From Thalassospira profundimaris (lineage in GTDB: Bacteria; Pseudomonadota; Alphaproteobacteria; Rhodospirillales; Thalassospiraceae), in the NCBI RefSeq assembly GCF_003326675.1, contig NZ_JPWF01000003.1, forward strand, positions 62,001 to 126,000: a stretch of DNA of 64,000 bases, written 5' to 3'. Within the stretch, counting starts at the first letter, position 1. Each line of letters begins with the position of its first letter. The notes under the pieces were generated by a model, which ran no database searches, was not told the DNA's origin, and was given only the letters and a program-made list of their open reading frames with translations. This document shows, piece after piece, positions 1 through 8,290 of the stretch. A program made the translations under genes and the position numbers.

Positions 1-1
1 A

Positions 2-1186
2 GGCTATCTGCGTTCTGACGGACGCAAGGGGATCCGCAATACGATTGTTGTCGCCTATCTGGTCGAATGCGCGCATTTCGTCGCCTCCAAGATCGTTGCC
101 GGTTTTGACGATGAAGACGTGCAATTGATCGGATTTCCGGGATGTTTTCCCAACGAATATGCCGCCCGTGTGATGGGGCAGCTTTGCACCCATCCCAACG
201 TTGGTGGTGTTCTGTTCGTGTCGCTTGGCTGTGAAAGCTTTGACAAGGTGCGGGCGTCTGGAACGGTGGCAAGCACCGGGCGTCCGGTCGAAACCCTTGT
301 GATTCAGCGATCCGGCGGTACGGCCAAAACAGTTGAAACCGGTCGCGCCTGGGTACGGTCTGCATTGCAAGAAGTCGCCAAGGTCGAACGTGCCCCGATG
401 GGGGTCGATGAATTGATCATTGGCACGATTTGCGGTGGTTCGGACGGCACATCGGGCATTTCCGGTAACCCGGCGGCGGGCAAGGCGTTTGATCTTCTGA
501 TTGCCGAGGGGGCTGCTTGTATCTTTGAAGAAACCGGCGAACTGATAAGCTGCGAAGATATCATGGCAGAACGTGCCAAAACGCCGGAACTCGGCGAAGA
601 ACTGCGTGCAGCGGTGCAAAAGGCCGAACGGTATTACGCAACGCTTGGCTATGGCTCGTTCGCGGCCGGAAATGCGGCTGGCGGCCTTTCGACGATCGAG
701 GAAAAAAGTCTAGGTGCCTATGTCAAATCCGGGGACAGCCAGATATCCGGTTTGATCAAGCCCGGTGACGTGCCGCCACGCGGCGGGCTTTATCTGATGG
801 ATGTGGTGCCTGATGGCGAAGTCCGGTTTGGCTTCCCCAACATTTCCGACAATGCCGAAATCGTCGAGATGATTGCAAGCGGGGCGCATATGACCCTGTT
901 TGTTACCGGGCGTGGATCGGTTGTCGGATCGGCCATTTCTCCGGTCATCAAGATTTGTGCAAACCCCGACACCTATCGCGCCCTTGAAGGTGACATGGAT
1001 GTGAATGCCGGTGACATCATCGAAGGCAAGCGATCCATTGCCGAGGTCGGTCAGGAAATCCGTGATCTGGTCGTCAATGTTGCCAAGGGTGCGCAAACCA
1101 AATCCGAGGCGCTTGGCCATCGGGAATTCATTTTGACATATAAATCGTTCGATCCAATCGGGCCGTCGTGCCTGCCAGCGGTTTGA
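2..1186 (+). CDS. UxaA-family sugar-acid dehydratase, large domain (5' partial)
   Basis: The reading frame is open from base 2, so the start lies upstream; 394 residues are visible. The beginning reads GYLRSDGRKGIRNT, the conserved opening of the catalytic C-terminal domain of altronate/galactarate dehydratases (UxaA/GarD family). A TICGGSDGTSGISGNPA stretch in the middle and the GSAISPVIKICANP segment near the end also fit. These enzymes dehydrate a hexonate or aldarate to a 2-keto-3-deoxy acid. The small SAF domain is not visible and may be a separate gene upstream. It ends 9 nt before the SDR gene with the SD between them, so the two are cotranscribed. The substrate is inferred only: an SDR and a FAH-fold hydrolase downstream suggest an oxidative, non-aldolase route for the 2-keto-3-deoxy acid. 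Confidence 0.85.
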   Translation, partial: GYLRSDGRKGIRNTIVVAYLVECAHFVASKIVAGFDDEDVQLIGFPGCFPNEYAARVMGQLCTHPNVGGVLFVSLGCESFDKVRASGTVASTGRPVETLVIQRSGGTAKTVETGRAWVRSALQEVAKVERAPMGVDELIIGTICGGSDGTSGISGNPAAGKAFDLLIAEGAACIFEETGELISCEDIMAERAKTPELGEELRAAVQKAERYYATLGYGSFAAGNAAGGLSTIEEKSLGAYVKSGDSQISGLIKPGDVPPRGGLYLMDVVPDGEVRFGFPNISDNAEIVEMIASGAHMTLFVTGRGSVVGSAISPVIKICANPDTYRALEGDMDVNAGDIIEGKRSIAEVGQEIRDLVVNVAKGAQTKSEALGHREFILTYKSFDPIGPSCLPAV

Positions 1187-1195
1187 GGAGGAACC

Positions 1196-1933
1196 ATGAA
1201 AAGACTTGAAGGAAAACTGTGTTTGATCACCGCTGCGGGGCAGGGCATTGGTCGTGCATCGGCTGAACGTCTTGCTGCCGAAGGTGGCCGGGTCATTGCA
1301 ACGGACGTCAATGATGCCGCCCTTGCCGAACTTGCTGCCATTGATGGTATCGAAGCCCGCAAGCTGGATGTGACCAACAAGGATGCGATCACCGCATTGA
1401 TCAGTGAAGTCGGCCCGGTCGATGTTCTGTTTAACTGTGCTGGTGTTGTTCATAACGGCACCATTCTTGAGGCAACCGAAGAAGAATGGGACTTTGCGTT
1501 TGAACTGAATGTCAAAGCCCAGTTCCGCATGATCCGTGCGGTTCTGCCCGGTATGCTTGAAAAAGGCAAAGGTTCGATTATCAATATGGCCTCGGTCGCT
1601 GGTCCGGTAACCGGGCCGGTCAACCGCCTGATCTATTCCGCGTCAAAGGCGGCGGTTGCGGGCATGACCAAGGCGATTGCCAATGATCACGTGACCCAGG
1701 GCATTCGGTGTAATGCGATTGCACCGGGAACGGTTGACAGCCCAAGTCTGCATGAACGTCTGCGGGCGACGGGGGACTACGAAGGCGCGCTTAAGGCATT
1801 TATCGCGCGCCAGCCGATGGGCCGTATCGGCAAACCGGAAGAAATAGCAGCACTGGTTGCGTATCTCGCATCTGACGAGAGCGGCTTTACCACCGGCGCT
1901 GTGCATGTTGTAGATGGTGGTTGGACCGCCTGA
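1196..1933 (+). CDS. SDR oxidoreductase, 2-keto-3-deoxy-sugar-acid dehydrogenase type
   Basis: A 245-residue classical short-chain dehydrogenase. The nucleotide-binding motif is TAAGQGIG, with Ala in place of the first Gly, as in the DHRS6 / 2-keto-3-deoxy-L-fuconate dehydrogenase branch. The NCAG segment, the active-site YSASKAA and a PGTVDSPSL segment fit the same branch. It should use NAD(P) to oxidise a hydroxyl of a 2-keto-3-deoxy aldonate, giving a diketo acid. ATG 1196 follows a GAGGAGGAA ribosome site that abuts the stop of the dehydratase gene. The FAH-fold hydrolase follows 30 nt later. Family assignment is firm; the exact sugar acid is inferred from the operon. Confidence 0.85.
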   Translation: MKRLEGKLCLITAAGQGIGRASAERLAAEGGRVIATDVNDAALAELAAIDGIEARKLDVTNKDAITALISEVGPVDVLFNCAGVVHNGTILEATEEEWDFAFELNVKAQFRMIRAVLPGMLEKGKGSIINMASVAGPVTGPVNRLIYSASKAAVAGMTKAIANDHVTQGIRCNAIAPGTVDSPSLHERLRATGDYEGALKAFIARQPMGRIGKPEEIAALVAYLASDESGFTTGAVHVVDGGWTA

Positions 1934-1963
1934 TCGGAATTTGAACGAAGGATTGGATTTAAG

Positions 1964-2803
1964 ATGAAATTCGCACGTTACGGAGAACGCGGTGCAGAAA
2001 AGCCCGCACTGGTCGATGCCAATGGCAATCTGCGCGACCTTTCGGCCCATGTCGATGATATTGCCGGCGATGTTCTGACCCGCCTTGATGACCTCAAATC
2101 AATCGACCCGGAAAGCCTGCCGCTTGTTGAAGGTGAACAGCGCCTTGGTGCTTGTGTCGGTCAGACCGGCAAATTCATTTGCATCGGTTTGAACTATGCC
2201 GATCATGCCGCGGAATCCGGTATGGAAGTCCCGCCAGAGCCGGTCATCTTTGCCAAATATACGTCGGCAATTTGCGGCCCGAATGATCCGATCATCATTC
2301 CGCGTGGTTCGGAAAAGACTGACTGGGAAGTCGAGCTTGGCTTTGTCATCGGTAAAAAAGCCAAATACGTCTCCGAAGCAGATGCACTTGATCATGTCGC
2401 CGGTTTCTGCCTGATCAACGACGTTTCCGAACGTGCCTATCAGATCGAGCGCGCTGGTCAGTGGTCCAAGGGTAAATCGTCCGACAACTTCGGCCCGACC
2501 GGTCCGTGGCTTGTAACCCCCGATGAGGTTGGCGATTTTGACAATCTTGGCATGTGGCTTGATGTGAACGGCGAACGCGTTCAGGACGGTTCGACCGCGA
2601 CCATGGTTTATCGCGTGCCGCACCTGATTTCCTATCTGTCGCAGTTCTTCACCCTGCATCCGGGCGATATCATTTCGACCGGTACGCCCCCGGGTGTTGG
2701 TCTTGGCTTCAACCCGCCGCGCTATCTGAAAGCAGGTGACGTGGTTGAGCTGGGCATTCAGGGTCTTGGCACTCAGCGTCAGGTTTGCGTCGACGACGAA
2801 TAA
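1964..2803 (+). CDS. Fumarylacetoacetase-family hydrolase (2,4-diketo-3-deoxy-acid hydrolase type)
   Basis: A 279-residue FAH-fold protein. The core begins at KFICIGLNYADHAAE. The metal site is visible as DWEVELGFVIG followed by INDVSERAYQ, and the C-terminus carries the STGTPPGVG loop. Family members split C-C bonds of diketo acids. After the SDR step this would cleave a 2,4-diketo-3-deoxy aldonate to pyruvate plus a hydroxy acid, as in the non-phosphorylating L-fucose and L-rhamnose routes. It is the last gene of the operon and is followed by a strong terminator. Ureidoglycolate lyase-like proteins share the fold, so the substrate rests on context. Confidence 0.85.
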   Translation: MKFARYGERGAEKPALVDANGNLRDLSAHVDDIAGDVLTRLDDLKSIDPESLPLVEGEQRLGACVGQTGKFICIGLNYADHAAESGMEVPPEPVIFAKYTSAICGPNDPIIIPRGSEKTDWEVELGFVIGKKAKYVSEADALDHVAGFCLINDVSERAYQIERAGQWSKGKSSDNFGPTGPWLVTPDEVGDFDNLGMWLDVNGERVQDGSTATMVYRVPHLISYLSQFFTLHPGDIISTGTPPGVGLGFNPPRYLKAGDVVELGIQGLGTQRQVCVDDE

Positions 2804-2821
2804 TCGTTGATACGGACAAAG

Positions 2822-2857
2822 AAAAAGCGCGGCATTGTTATGATGCCGCGCTTTTTT
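2822..2857. terminator. Bidirectional rho-independent terminator
   Basis: A 9-bp GCGCGGCAT/ATGCCGCGC stem with a short loop is flanked by an A-run on the left and a T-run on the right. It can therefore end both the plus-strand sugar-acid operon and the convergent CoA-transferase operon. Confidence 0.85.
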
Positions 2858-2876
2858 CGTTCAGGTTGTCTGGGGA

Positions 2877-4010
2877 TCACCAGCCGGTTTCTAAAAGCTC
2901 GTTCGCATCGCCAAGTTCCGGTGCGGCGCGTGACGATGACGGACGCACGCCATCAATGCGCAGCGGCAATTTGGTGGTTTTCATTGCAACATCACCGCGT
3001 TCGATATTCTGAACCATATCAAGTGTCTGCAAGACACCACTTGCAACCACACCGTCCCAATCCATGACCGGGGCGGCCCAGATATCATTGGCGACAAAAT
3101 CTTCCATCCAGCTTGCGCTGGTTCTGGTTTTAAGCTGTGCGGCAAGACCAGCCTTGATGTCGTCACGCTGTTTGAAGGCATCCAGTCCGGCAATTTCAGG
3201 CGCAAGACCGGTAATGCTTGCCAGAAGATCAAGCTTGCCCATGGCAATGGCAACATGCCCGTCGGCGGTTTCATATACACCATATGGTGCCGCAAGATAG
3301 GCATGCGCCGGATTGTTTTTTGAACGTTCCGGGGTGCGATTGCCGTCGTTAAACCAGGTGGTCAGCAATTCAAATTGCAGGTCAGCCAGAACTTCGATCA
3401 ACGAAGTTTCAACATAGCCGCCGATATTTTGCGTTGCCTTGCGATACAAAAGGGCCAGAACCCCGTGCGCCAGGGCTGATCCGGCCAGAACATCGGCAAT
3501 CGGAAGCCCCATGGCAACCGGACCATGGTCACGACCACCCGAAAGCCACATGACGCCTGATCGCGCCTGTGCCAGCAAATCCTGCCCCGGAAGGTCTACC
3601 CACGGACCGTCCGATCCATAGCCTGTTACGGTGCCATACACGACGGTGGGATTGATCTTTTTGACGGCGTCATAGCCAAAGCCAAGACGTTCCATCACGC
3701 CAGGACGGAAGTTCTGCAAGATAACGTCGGCTTCACGCACCAGTTGGGTCAAACGGGCCTTGTCATCATCGGATTTAAGGTCAACCGCAACCGAACGTTT
3801 GTTACGGTTAATTGCGTGAAAGATCGTGCTTTCACCGGCAATCTTGGTATCGGTCAGATACAGATAGCGCGACAGATCGCCAAGCCCGGACCGTTCGACC
3901 TTGACCACATCCGCGCCAAGGTCCGCAAGTTTCAATGCGCAATAGGGGCCGGCAAGAAACTGCGAGAAATCAAGAACCTTAAGGCCTTTAAGCGGCAGCA
4001 TGTCAGTCAT
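2877..4010 (-). CDS. CaiB/BaiF family class III CoA-transferase
   Basis: A 377-residue class III CoA-transferase. The N-terminus has GLKVLDFSQFLAGPYC and LADLGADVVKVE. The likely nucleophile is the Asp in LPGQDLLAQARSG, in the usual place. Such enzymes move CoA between an acyl-CoA donor and a free carboxylic acid in the cytoplasm. I chose ATG 4010; it overlaps the stop of the upstream gene by 8 nt (ATGACTGA), indicating translational coupling. A TTG lies 18 nt upstream but is less likely. Its partner is a solute-binding-protein-fold protein without a signal peptide, and an IclR gene is divergent. Donor and acceptor acids cannot be told from the sequence. Confidence 0.85.
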   Translation of the reverse strand: MTDMLPLKGLKVLDFSQFLAGPYCALKLADLGADVVKVERSGLGDLSRYLYLTDTKIAGESTIFHAINRNKRSVAVDLKSDDDKARLTQLVREADVILQNFRPGVMERLGFGYDAVKKINPTVVYGTVTGYGSDGPWVDLPGQDLLAQARSGVMWLSGGRDHGPVAMGLPIADVLAGSALAHGVLALLYRKATQNIGGYVETSLIEVLADLQFELLTTWFNDGNRTPERSKNNPAHAYLAAPYGVYETADGHVAIAMGKLDLLASITGLAPEIAGLDAFKQRDDIKAGLAAQLKTRTSASWMEDFVANDIWAAPVMDWDGVVASGVLQTLDMVQNIERGDVAMKTTKLPLRIDGVRPSSSRAAPELGDANELLETGW

Positions 4011-5145
4011 GGTCGAAGCTTTCGTCAAAACGTGTCTGAAGGGCCGAAAGGGCCGTTTGCGGGGTGGCTTTTCGGGTCAGCGCATCAAGGAGGATGTGCG
4101 ATGCTTCTTCCTGAAACGCCATATATCCGTCATGGCGCGGGCGCAGCCAGGCGGCTTCGTGGGTCATGCGGGTATTGCTGTAACAGGTGCCAACCGGCGC
4201 ATTGACAGCGGCATCGCCCCAGGCAACAGCATTGCCTGGTTGACCGTTATGGGTGGCATAAAGACCGCGCTGGATATCAGCCGATGCAACCCACAGGGCG
4301 AATTCAACGCAAATATCGGCGTGTTTTGTTTGTGATGAAACCGCAAGGCCGGTGCCACCAAGTGCGGAGCCAAGCGGACCGGACACACCAAGGGATGGCA
4401 TATCGTGGAAAGCGATGCGATGGGCGCGGTAATTGGCCCGTGCATACGGCGCATACAAATAGACATAGGGGCAGAGCGCAAACTTGTTGCCATCACAAAG
4501 GGCATCAAGAGCGGCAATCGGATCCATCGTCAGGCAAGCAGGGTCAACCAGATCGGCAAGAGCCTTCATCGCACCGATCACATCAATGGCGGCCTTTTGA
4601 TTGATTTCGGTTCCTTTGGTGACCGGGAATGGTGCGCCGGAGTTTGCCAACAAACTAAAGAATGACATCAGAACATGCGGGGCCAGAAGCGGCCAGACAA
4701 CACGACCGTCTTTGGCCTGATCAATCACGTCGGAGAATGTCTTGACCGGGGCCGTGATAAGATCAGGGCGGATTGCCTGCACCTGACAGGCCGCATCGAC
4801 CGGCAATGCCCATTGGTGACCTTTGTAGAAATAGCTTTGATAGCTTTTGCCAACGGTCTCGGCAAACAGGCGGGCAAGGGCGGCTTCGGATGCAAACCGG
4901 TCAATTGGTAACAGGCAGTTCTTTTCAACCACGGCCCCGACATGGGGATGATCAATAATGATCAGGTCATAGGTTTCTGCCAGTTCTTCGACCGAGGTGC
5001 TTTCAAACCCCTGAAGCGATCTTTTGTCCCAGACAATATCAACATCAGGATGGCGTTCCCGGAATGTCGCGCTGGCGGCGGCAAGTGGATCATAGCCGCG
5101 CGGATCAGACCAGGTCATGCCCCTGATTTTCTTGTGTTCGGTCAT
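4003..5145 (-). CDS. Cytoplasmic-looking solute-binding-protein-fold protein (SBP family 1 like)
   Basis: A 380-residue protein resembling family 1 extracellular solute-binding proteins. An N-terminal lobe with MTWSDPRGYDPL and YDLIIIDHPHVG is followed by a C-terminal lobe with GTGLAVSSQTKHADICVEFALW. ATG 5145 has an excellent GGAGGAAAC ribosome site, and the protein begins MTEHKKIRG. It therefore has no signal peptide, lipobox or membrane segment, and no ABC permease or ATPase genes lie nearby. Instead it is coupled by an 8-nt overlap to a class III CoA-transferase. Either an exported ancestor lost its signal, or this is a cytosolic ligand-binding partner of the CoA-transferase. The function is unknown. 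Confidence 0.75.
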   Translation of the reverse strand: MTEHKKIRGMTWSDPRGYDPLAAASATFRERHPDVDIVWDKRSLQGFESTSVEELAETYDLIIIDHPHVGAVVEKNCLLPIDRFASEAALARLFAETVGKSYQSYFYKGHQWALPVDAACQVQAIRPDLITAPVKTFSDVIDQAKDGRVVWPLLAPHVLMSFFSLLANSGAPFPVTKGTEINQKAAIDVIGAMKALADLVDPACLTMDPIAALDALCDGNKFALCPYVYLYAPYARANYRAHRIAFHDMPSLGVSGPLGSALGGTGLAVSSQTKHADICVEFALWVASADIQRGLYATHNGQPGNAVAWGDAAVNAPVGTCYSNTRMTHEAAWLRPRHDGYMAFQEEASHILLDALTRKATPQTALSALQTRFDESFDHD

Positions 5146-5181
5146 TCTTGTGTTTCCTCCTTGCCGCAGTCTAATACCGAA

Positions 5182-5193
5182 CATTTATAAATG
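5182..5193. promoter_or_regulatory. 12-bp palindrome in IclR/CoA-transferase intergenic region
   Basis: CATTTATAAATG is a perfect 12-bp palindrome in the AT-rich 170-bp region between the divergent SBP-like and IclR genes, about 40 nt upstream of the SBP-like ATG. It is a candidate operator for the adjacent IclR regulator. The assignment is positional only. Confidence 0.3.
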
Positions 5194-5315
5194 AAAGTAT
5201 GTTTTATATTTGATATTATGATTTGCGCATCACGGGGTCAGTTGCCACAATGAGGCTGGCCCGCATATAATCAGCCGACCGAAATCAAACGGTTTTTATC
5301 CGCCTGTGAGGACAT

Positions 5316-6107
5316 ATGAACGGCAAGACCGACGACCAGATTGATCAGGAAAAATACCGCGCCCCCGCCTTGTCCAAGGGGCTCGATATCCTTGAATTGC
5401 TTGCCTCCGAGGTGGATGGGTTGTCACAGATCGCCATTGCCAAGCAGCTTAACCGCAATACGTCCGAGATTTTCCGGATGTTGATGGTGTTGTGTCAGCG
5501 CGGCTATGTCGAACAGCGCGAAGAAGATGACCGTTATCAACTGACAACCAAGATGTTCGAAGTTGCCCATCGTCATCCGCCGATCCGTCGTCTGACATCA
5601 ATTGCAGGCGATGCGATGCAGCGCCTTGCCAATGAAGTGAACCAATCGATGCATTTGGCAATCATTCATTCGGGGCATGTTCTTGTGATTGCGCAGGTTG
5701 ACTGCCAGGACAACAACATCACGGCGGTGCGCCTTGGTGCACAGATCAATATCTTCGATACGGCATCGGGTCGCGTTCTGGCGGCCTGGATGGATCAGGA
5801 TGCACTTGATCAACTGATGAATGATGTCGGCAAGGAACCAACAGACAAGTATCAGGCGTTTCTTGATGATCTGCCGATGGTCAAAGAGGCCGGATATTGT
5901 GAATCCCAATCCCTGACCATTGCCGGTGTCCTGAACCTGTCAGCACCGATCTTTGATTTTTCGGGCAAGGTGGTGGCGGCATTGACCGTGCCGTTCATTC
6001 AGCGTTTGTCGGGAACTTCGGTGGCCTCGGTTGATGAATGTCGCGAACGTCTGATCGACGTGACCAAGGATATTTCCCGGCGTCTTGGAGCAGGTGCGCA
6101 TAGCTGA
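5316..6107 (+). CDS. IclR-family transcriptional regulator
   Basis: A 263-residue IclR protein. The winged HTH covers roughly residues 15-75 (ALSKGLDILELLASEVDGLS, then AIAKQLNRNTSEIFRML). The effector domain ends in the typical LNLSAPIFDFSGKVVAALTV segment. IclR proteins bind small organic acids and usually control the adjacent catabolic operon. This gene is divergent from the SBP-like/CoA-transferase pair with a 170-bp shared control region, so that pair is its likely target. ATG 5316 is preceded by a weak TGAGGA. The ligand is unknown; a substrate or CoA-ester intermediate of the pair is the reasonable guess. Confidence 0.9.
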   Translation: MNGKTDDQIDQEKYRAPALSKGLDILELLASEVDGLSQIAIAKQLNRNTSEIFRMLMVLCQRGYVEQREEDDRYQLTTKMFEVAHRHPPIRRLTSIAGDAMQRLANEVNQSMHLAIIHSGHVLVIAQVDCQDNNITAVRLGAQINIFDTASGRVLAAWMDQDALDQLMNDVGKEPTDKYQAFLDDLPMVKEAGYCESQSLTIAGVLNLSAPIFDFSGKVVAALTVPFIQRLSGTSVASVDECRERLIDVTKDISRRLGAGAHS

Positions 6108-6120
6108 TCGGTTCGAGCAG

Positions 6121-7032
6121 TCAGCGCAGGGCATTATCCGTGGTGTTCTTGCGCAGTTCCCGGTGCAGGAAGTCGATAAAAATACGGACCTTGGCTGACA
6201 GGTTATGCCGTTCCGGATAGACGGCATAAATATCGGCATCGACATGGGCATATTGCGGCAGGACAAGCCGCAGCCGACCGGCTTTGACGTGGCGCGAAAT
6301 ATCCCATTCTGATCGCAACATGATGCCAAGTCCGTCCATGACCCAGCCAAGGGCAATTTCGCCGTCATTACTGCTCAGTGTTCCGTGAACCTTGACGGTT
6401 TCTGATTGCTGGCCCCGTTGCATCTTCCAGACATCGTAAACATCGTTGTCCTGACGCAGGATGATGCAATTGTGATTGATCAGATCCGACAGGCTGCGCG
6501 GCATACCATGTTTTTCGATATAGGCCGGTGCCGCACATAAAAAACGCCGATTGCCAAGGAGCTTGCGCGCCCGGATGCGCGAATTGGGAAGCCCCCCGAA
6601 CCGGATACCAAGATCAATCCCTTCCTCGACCATGTTCATCGGGGCATCGGTCAAGAGAAGCTGTACTTCGACCTCGGGATAAAGATGCGAGAATTCGGCA
6701 ATTACGGGGGCTACATATTCGCGCCCGAACCCGAATGTTGCATTGATGCGCAAAAGCCCGCTTGGGGTTTCGCTTGCGTTTGATACCCGTTCTTCAAGTT
6801 CTTCGATCTCGCGCATGATCTGGATCGCACTTTGATAATAGGCCTCGCCTTCGCTGGTCATGCTGATGCGTCGGGTTGTGCGGTTTAACAATCGCACGCC
6901 CAGTCGATCTTCCAGCTTTGCCAGGCGTTTGCTGACCGCAGGCGGCGAAAGGTTCAATTCCTGGGCGGCGGCGCTAAGGCTTCCTTTGCGGACCAGAAGA
7001 ACGAAAAAACCAAGATCGCTATCGGATGACAT
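6121..7032 (-). CDS. LysR-family transcriptional regulator (divergent from tctC)
   Basis: A 303-residue LysR regulator. The HTH has SLSAAAQELNLSPPAVSKRL in residues 15-40 and RLGVRLLNRTTRRISMT after it, followed by a periplasmic-binding-protein-like effector domain. ATG 7032 with an upstream AGG is preferred to a GTG at 7050. It is transcribed divergently from the TctC/TctAB/tartrate enzyme operon across a 245-bp AT-rich region and converges on the IclR gene with a 13-bp gap. Position suggests it controls uptake and use of tartrate or a related dicarboxylate, as TtuA does in Agrobacterium vitis. That role is inferred. Confidence 0.9.
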   Translation of the reverse strand: MSSDSDLGFFVLLVRKGSLSAAAQELNLSPPAVSKRLAKLEDRLGVRLLNRTTRRISMTSEGEAYYQSAIQIMREIEELEERVSNASETPSGLLRINATFGFGREYVAPVIAEFSHLYPEVEVQLLLTDAPMNMVEEGIDLGIRFGGLPNSRIRARKLLGNRRFLCAAPAYIEKHGMPRSLSDLINHNCIILRQDNDVYDVWKMQRGQQSETVKVHGTLSSNDGEIALGWVMDGLGIMLRSEWDISRHVKAGRLRLVLPQYAHVDADIYAVYPERHNLSAKVRIFIDFLHRELRKNTTDNALR

Positions 7033-7277
7033 TCTTAACCTGTGCGACACAATGAAATGAATTATCAGAAATTATAATGAATAAATAAAAAATCTACACT
7101 GCCTGTGTCATTCGGGCAAATCATTCAAGCCAAACACGCGTGTCCTACTGCGCCACAACAGCCCGAAATGACGTCAGGGAAACAGCTGGCAGTCAAAGCT
7201 GGATGTGCCTTTGCATTCGCTTTGTGACCAGCCGGTACCAGAAAAATGGTGCCGTTCATTCTATGGGAGGAATACCA

Positions 7278-8225
7278 ATGCGTAAGTTCGCACTTGCGGC
7301 AGCAATGGCCGCAACTCTGATTTCGACGCAGGCATTTGCCGAATATCCGGAAAAGACTATCAACTACATCATCCCGTTCAATGCGGGTGGTGAATCTGAT
7401 GTCTCCGCCCGTTTCCAGCAGCCATATCTGGAAGAACTGGCAGGTCAGTCCTTTGTGATCCAGTACATGGCCGGTGCCGGTGGTGCACAGGCATGGTCGC
7501 AGCTTAACGGTATGGAAGGCGACGGCTATACGATCATGGGCATTAACCTGCCGCATACGATCTTGCAGCCGATGGAAAAGGAAGTCGGGTACGAAACCAA
7601 AGACCTGACCTATATCCACTTCTTCCACTACACCCCGAATGCGTTGTTCGTTCCGAAAGACAGCGAATTCCAGAACCTTGGCCAACTGGTTGAATATGCC
7701 AAATCCAATCCGGGTCTGGTGACGCTGAGCGGTTCGGGTTCCAATTCGGCCAACCATCTTGGTCAGGTCCAGTTTGATAAACTTGCCGGTATCACGACCA
7801 CCTATGTCCCGTTCAGCGGCACCGGTCCGGCCGTGACCGCAATTCTCGGCAGCCAGACCACCGGCGGTTTTAACTATGTAACTTCGGGTGTGAATAACGG
7901 TGATGGCATGCGGATGCTTGCTGTTGCATCCGAACAGCGCGTCAAAGCATTCCCGGATGTGCCGACCTTCAAGGAGCTTGGCTATGACATCGTTGGAGGT
8001 GCCTTCCGCGGTGTGGCAGTGCCAAGCTCGACCCCGGAACCGATCCGTCAGAAAATTTCCGATCTTGTAAGTGCGGTGAATGCCAATTCCGAGTTCCAGA
8101 AAAAGATGGAAGATGCGGGCTTCGTCCTGACCGATATCTCATACGATTTCATCAATGATTTCGTCGCGGAAAAAACCAAGGAATACCGCGCTATCGCAGA
8201 AACCCTGGGCATTGCCAACCGCTAG
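7278..8225 (+). CDS. tctC: TctC-type periplasmic substrate-binding protein of a tripartite tricarboxylate transporter
   Basis: A 315-residue Bug/TctC-family binding protein. A signal peptide starts MRKFALAAAMAATLIS and is probably cut after AFA, before EYPEKT. Family features are the opening INYIIPFNAGGESDV, a YMAGAGGAQ loop and the C-terminal GVAVPSSTPEPIRQKI. It captures a di- or tricarboxylate in the periplasm and hands it to the TctAB membrane subunits encoded 65 nt downstream. ATG 7278 follows a strong GGGAGGA site; in-frame codons upstream are ignored because they would precede the signal peptide. Enzymes in the operon point to tartrate as the ligand, which is inference. Confidence 0.92.
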   Translation: MRKFALAAAMAATLISTQAFAEYPEKTINYIIPFNAGGESDVSARFQQPYLEELAGQSFVIQYMAGAGGAQAWSQLNGMEGDGYTIMGINLPHTILQPMEKEVGYETKDLTYIHFFHYTPNALFVPKDSEFQNLGQLVEYAKSNPGLVTLSGSGSNSANHLGQVQFDKLAGITTTYVPFSGTGPAVTAILGSQTTGGFNYVTSGVNNGDGMRMLAVASEQRVKAFPDVPTFKELGYDIVGGAFRGVAVPSSTPEPIRQKISDLVSAVNANSEFQKKMEDAGFVLTDISYDFINDFVAEKTKEYRAIAETLGIANR

Positions 8226-8290
8226 GTTCCGGCACTGAGACGCTTGAAACTGCGACAATAAAAAGATTGGGATTGGAAAGGTCCATCGTC

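Noticed and set aside
7199-7215. Possible sigma-54 promoter before tctC (CTGG-N8-TTGCA)
   Set aside because: The GG and GC spacing is right, but the -24 element lacks the CA of TGGCA, and the divergent regulator is LysR, not a sigma-54 activator.
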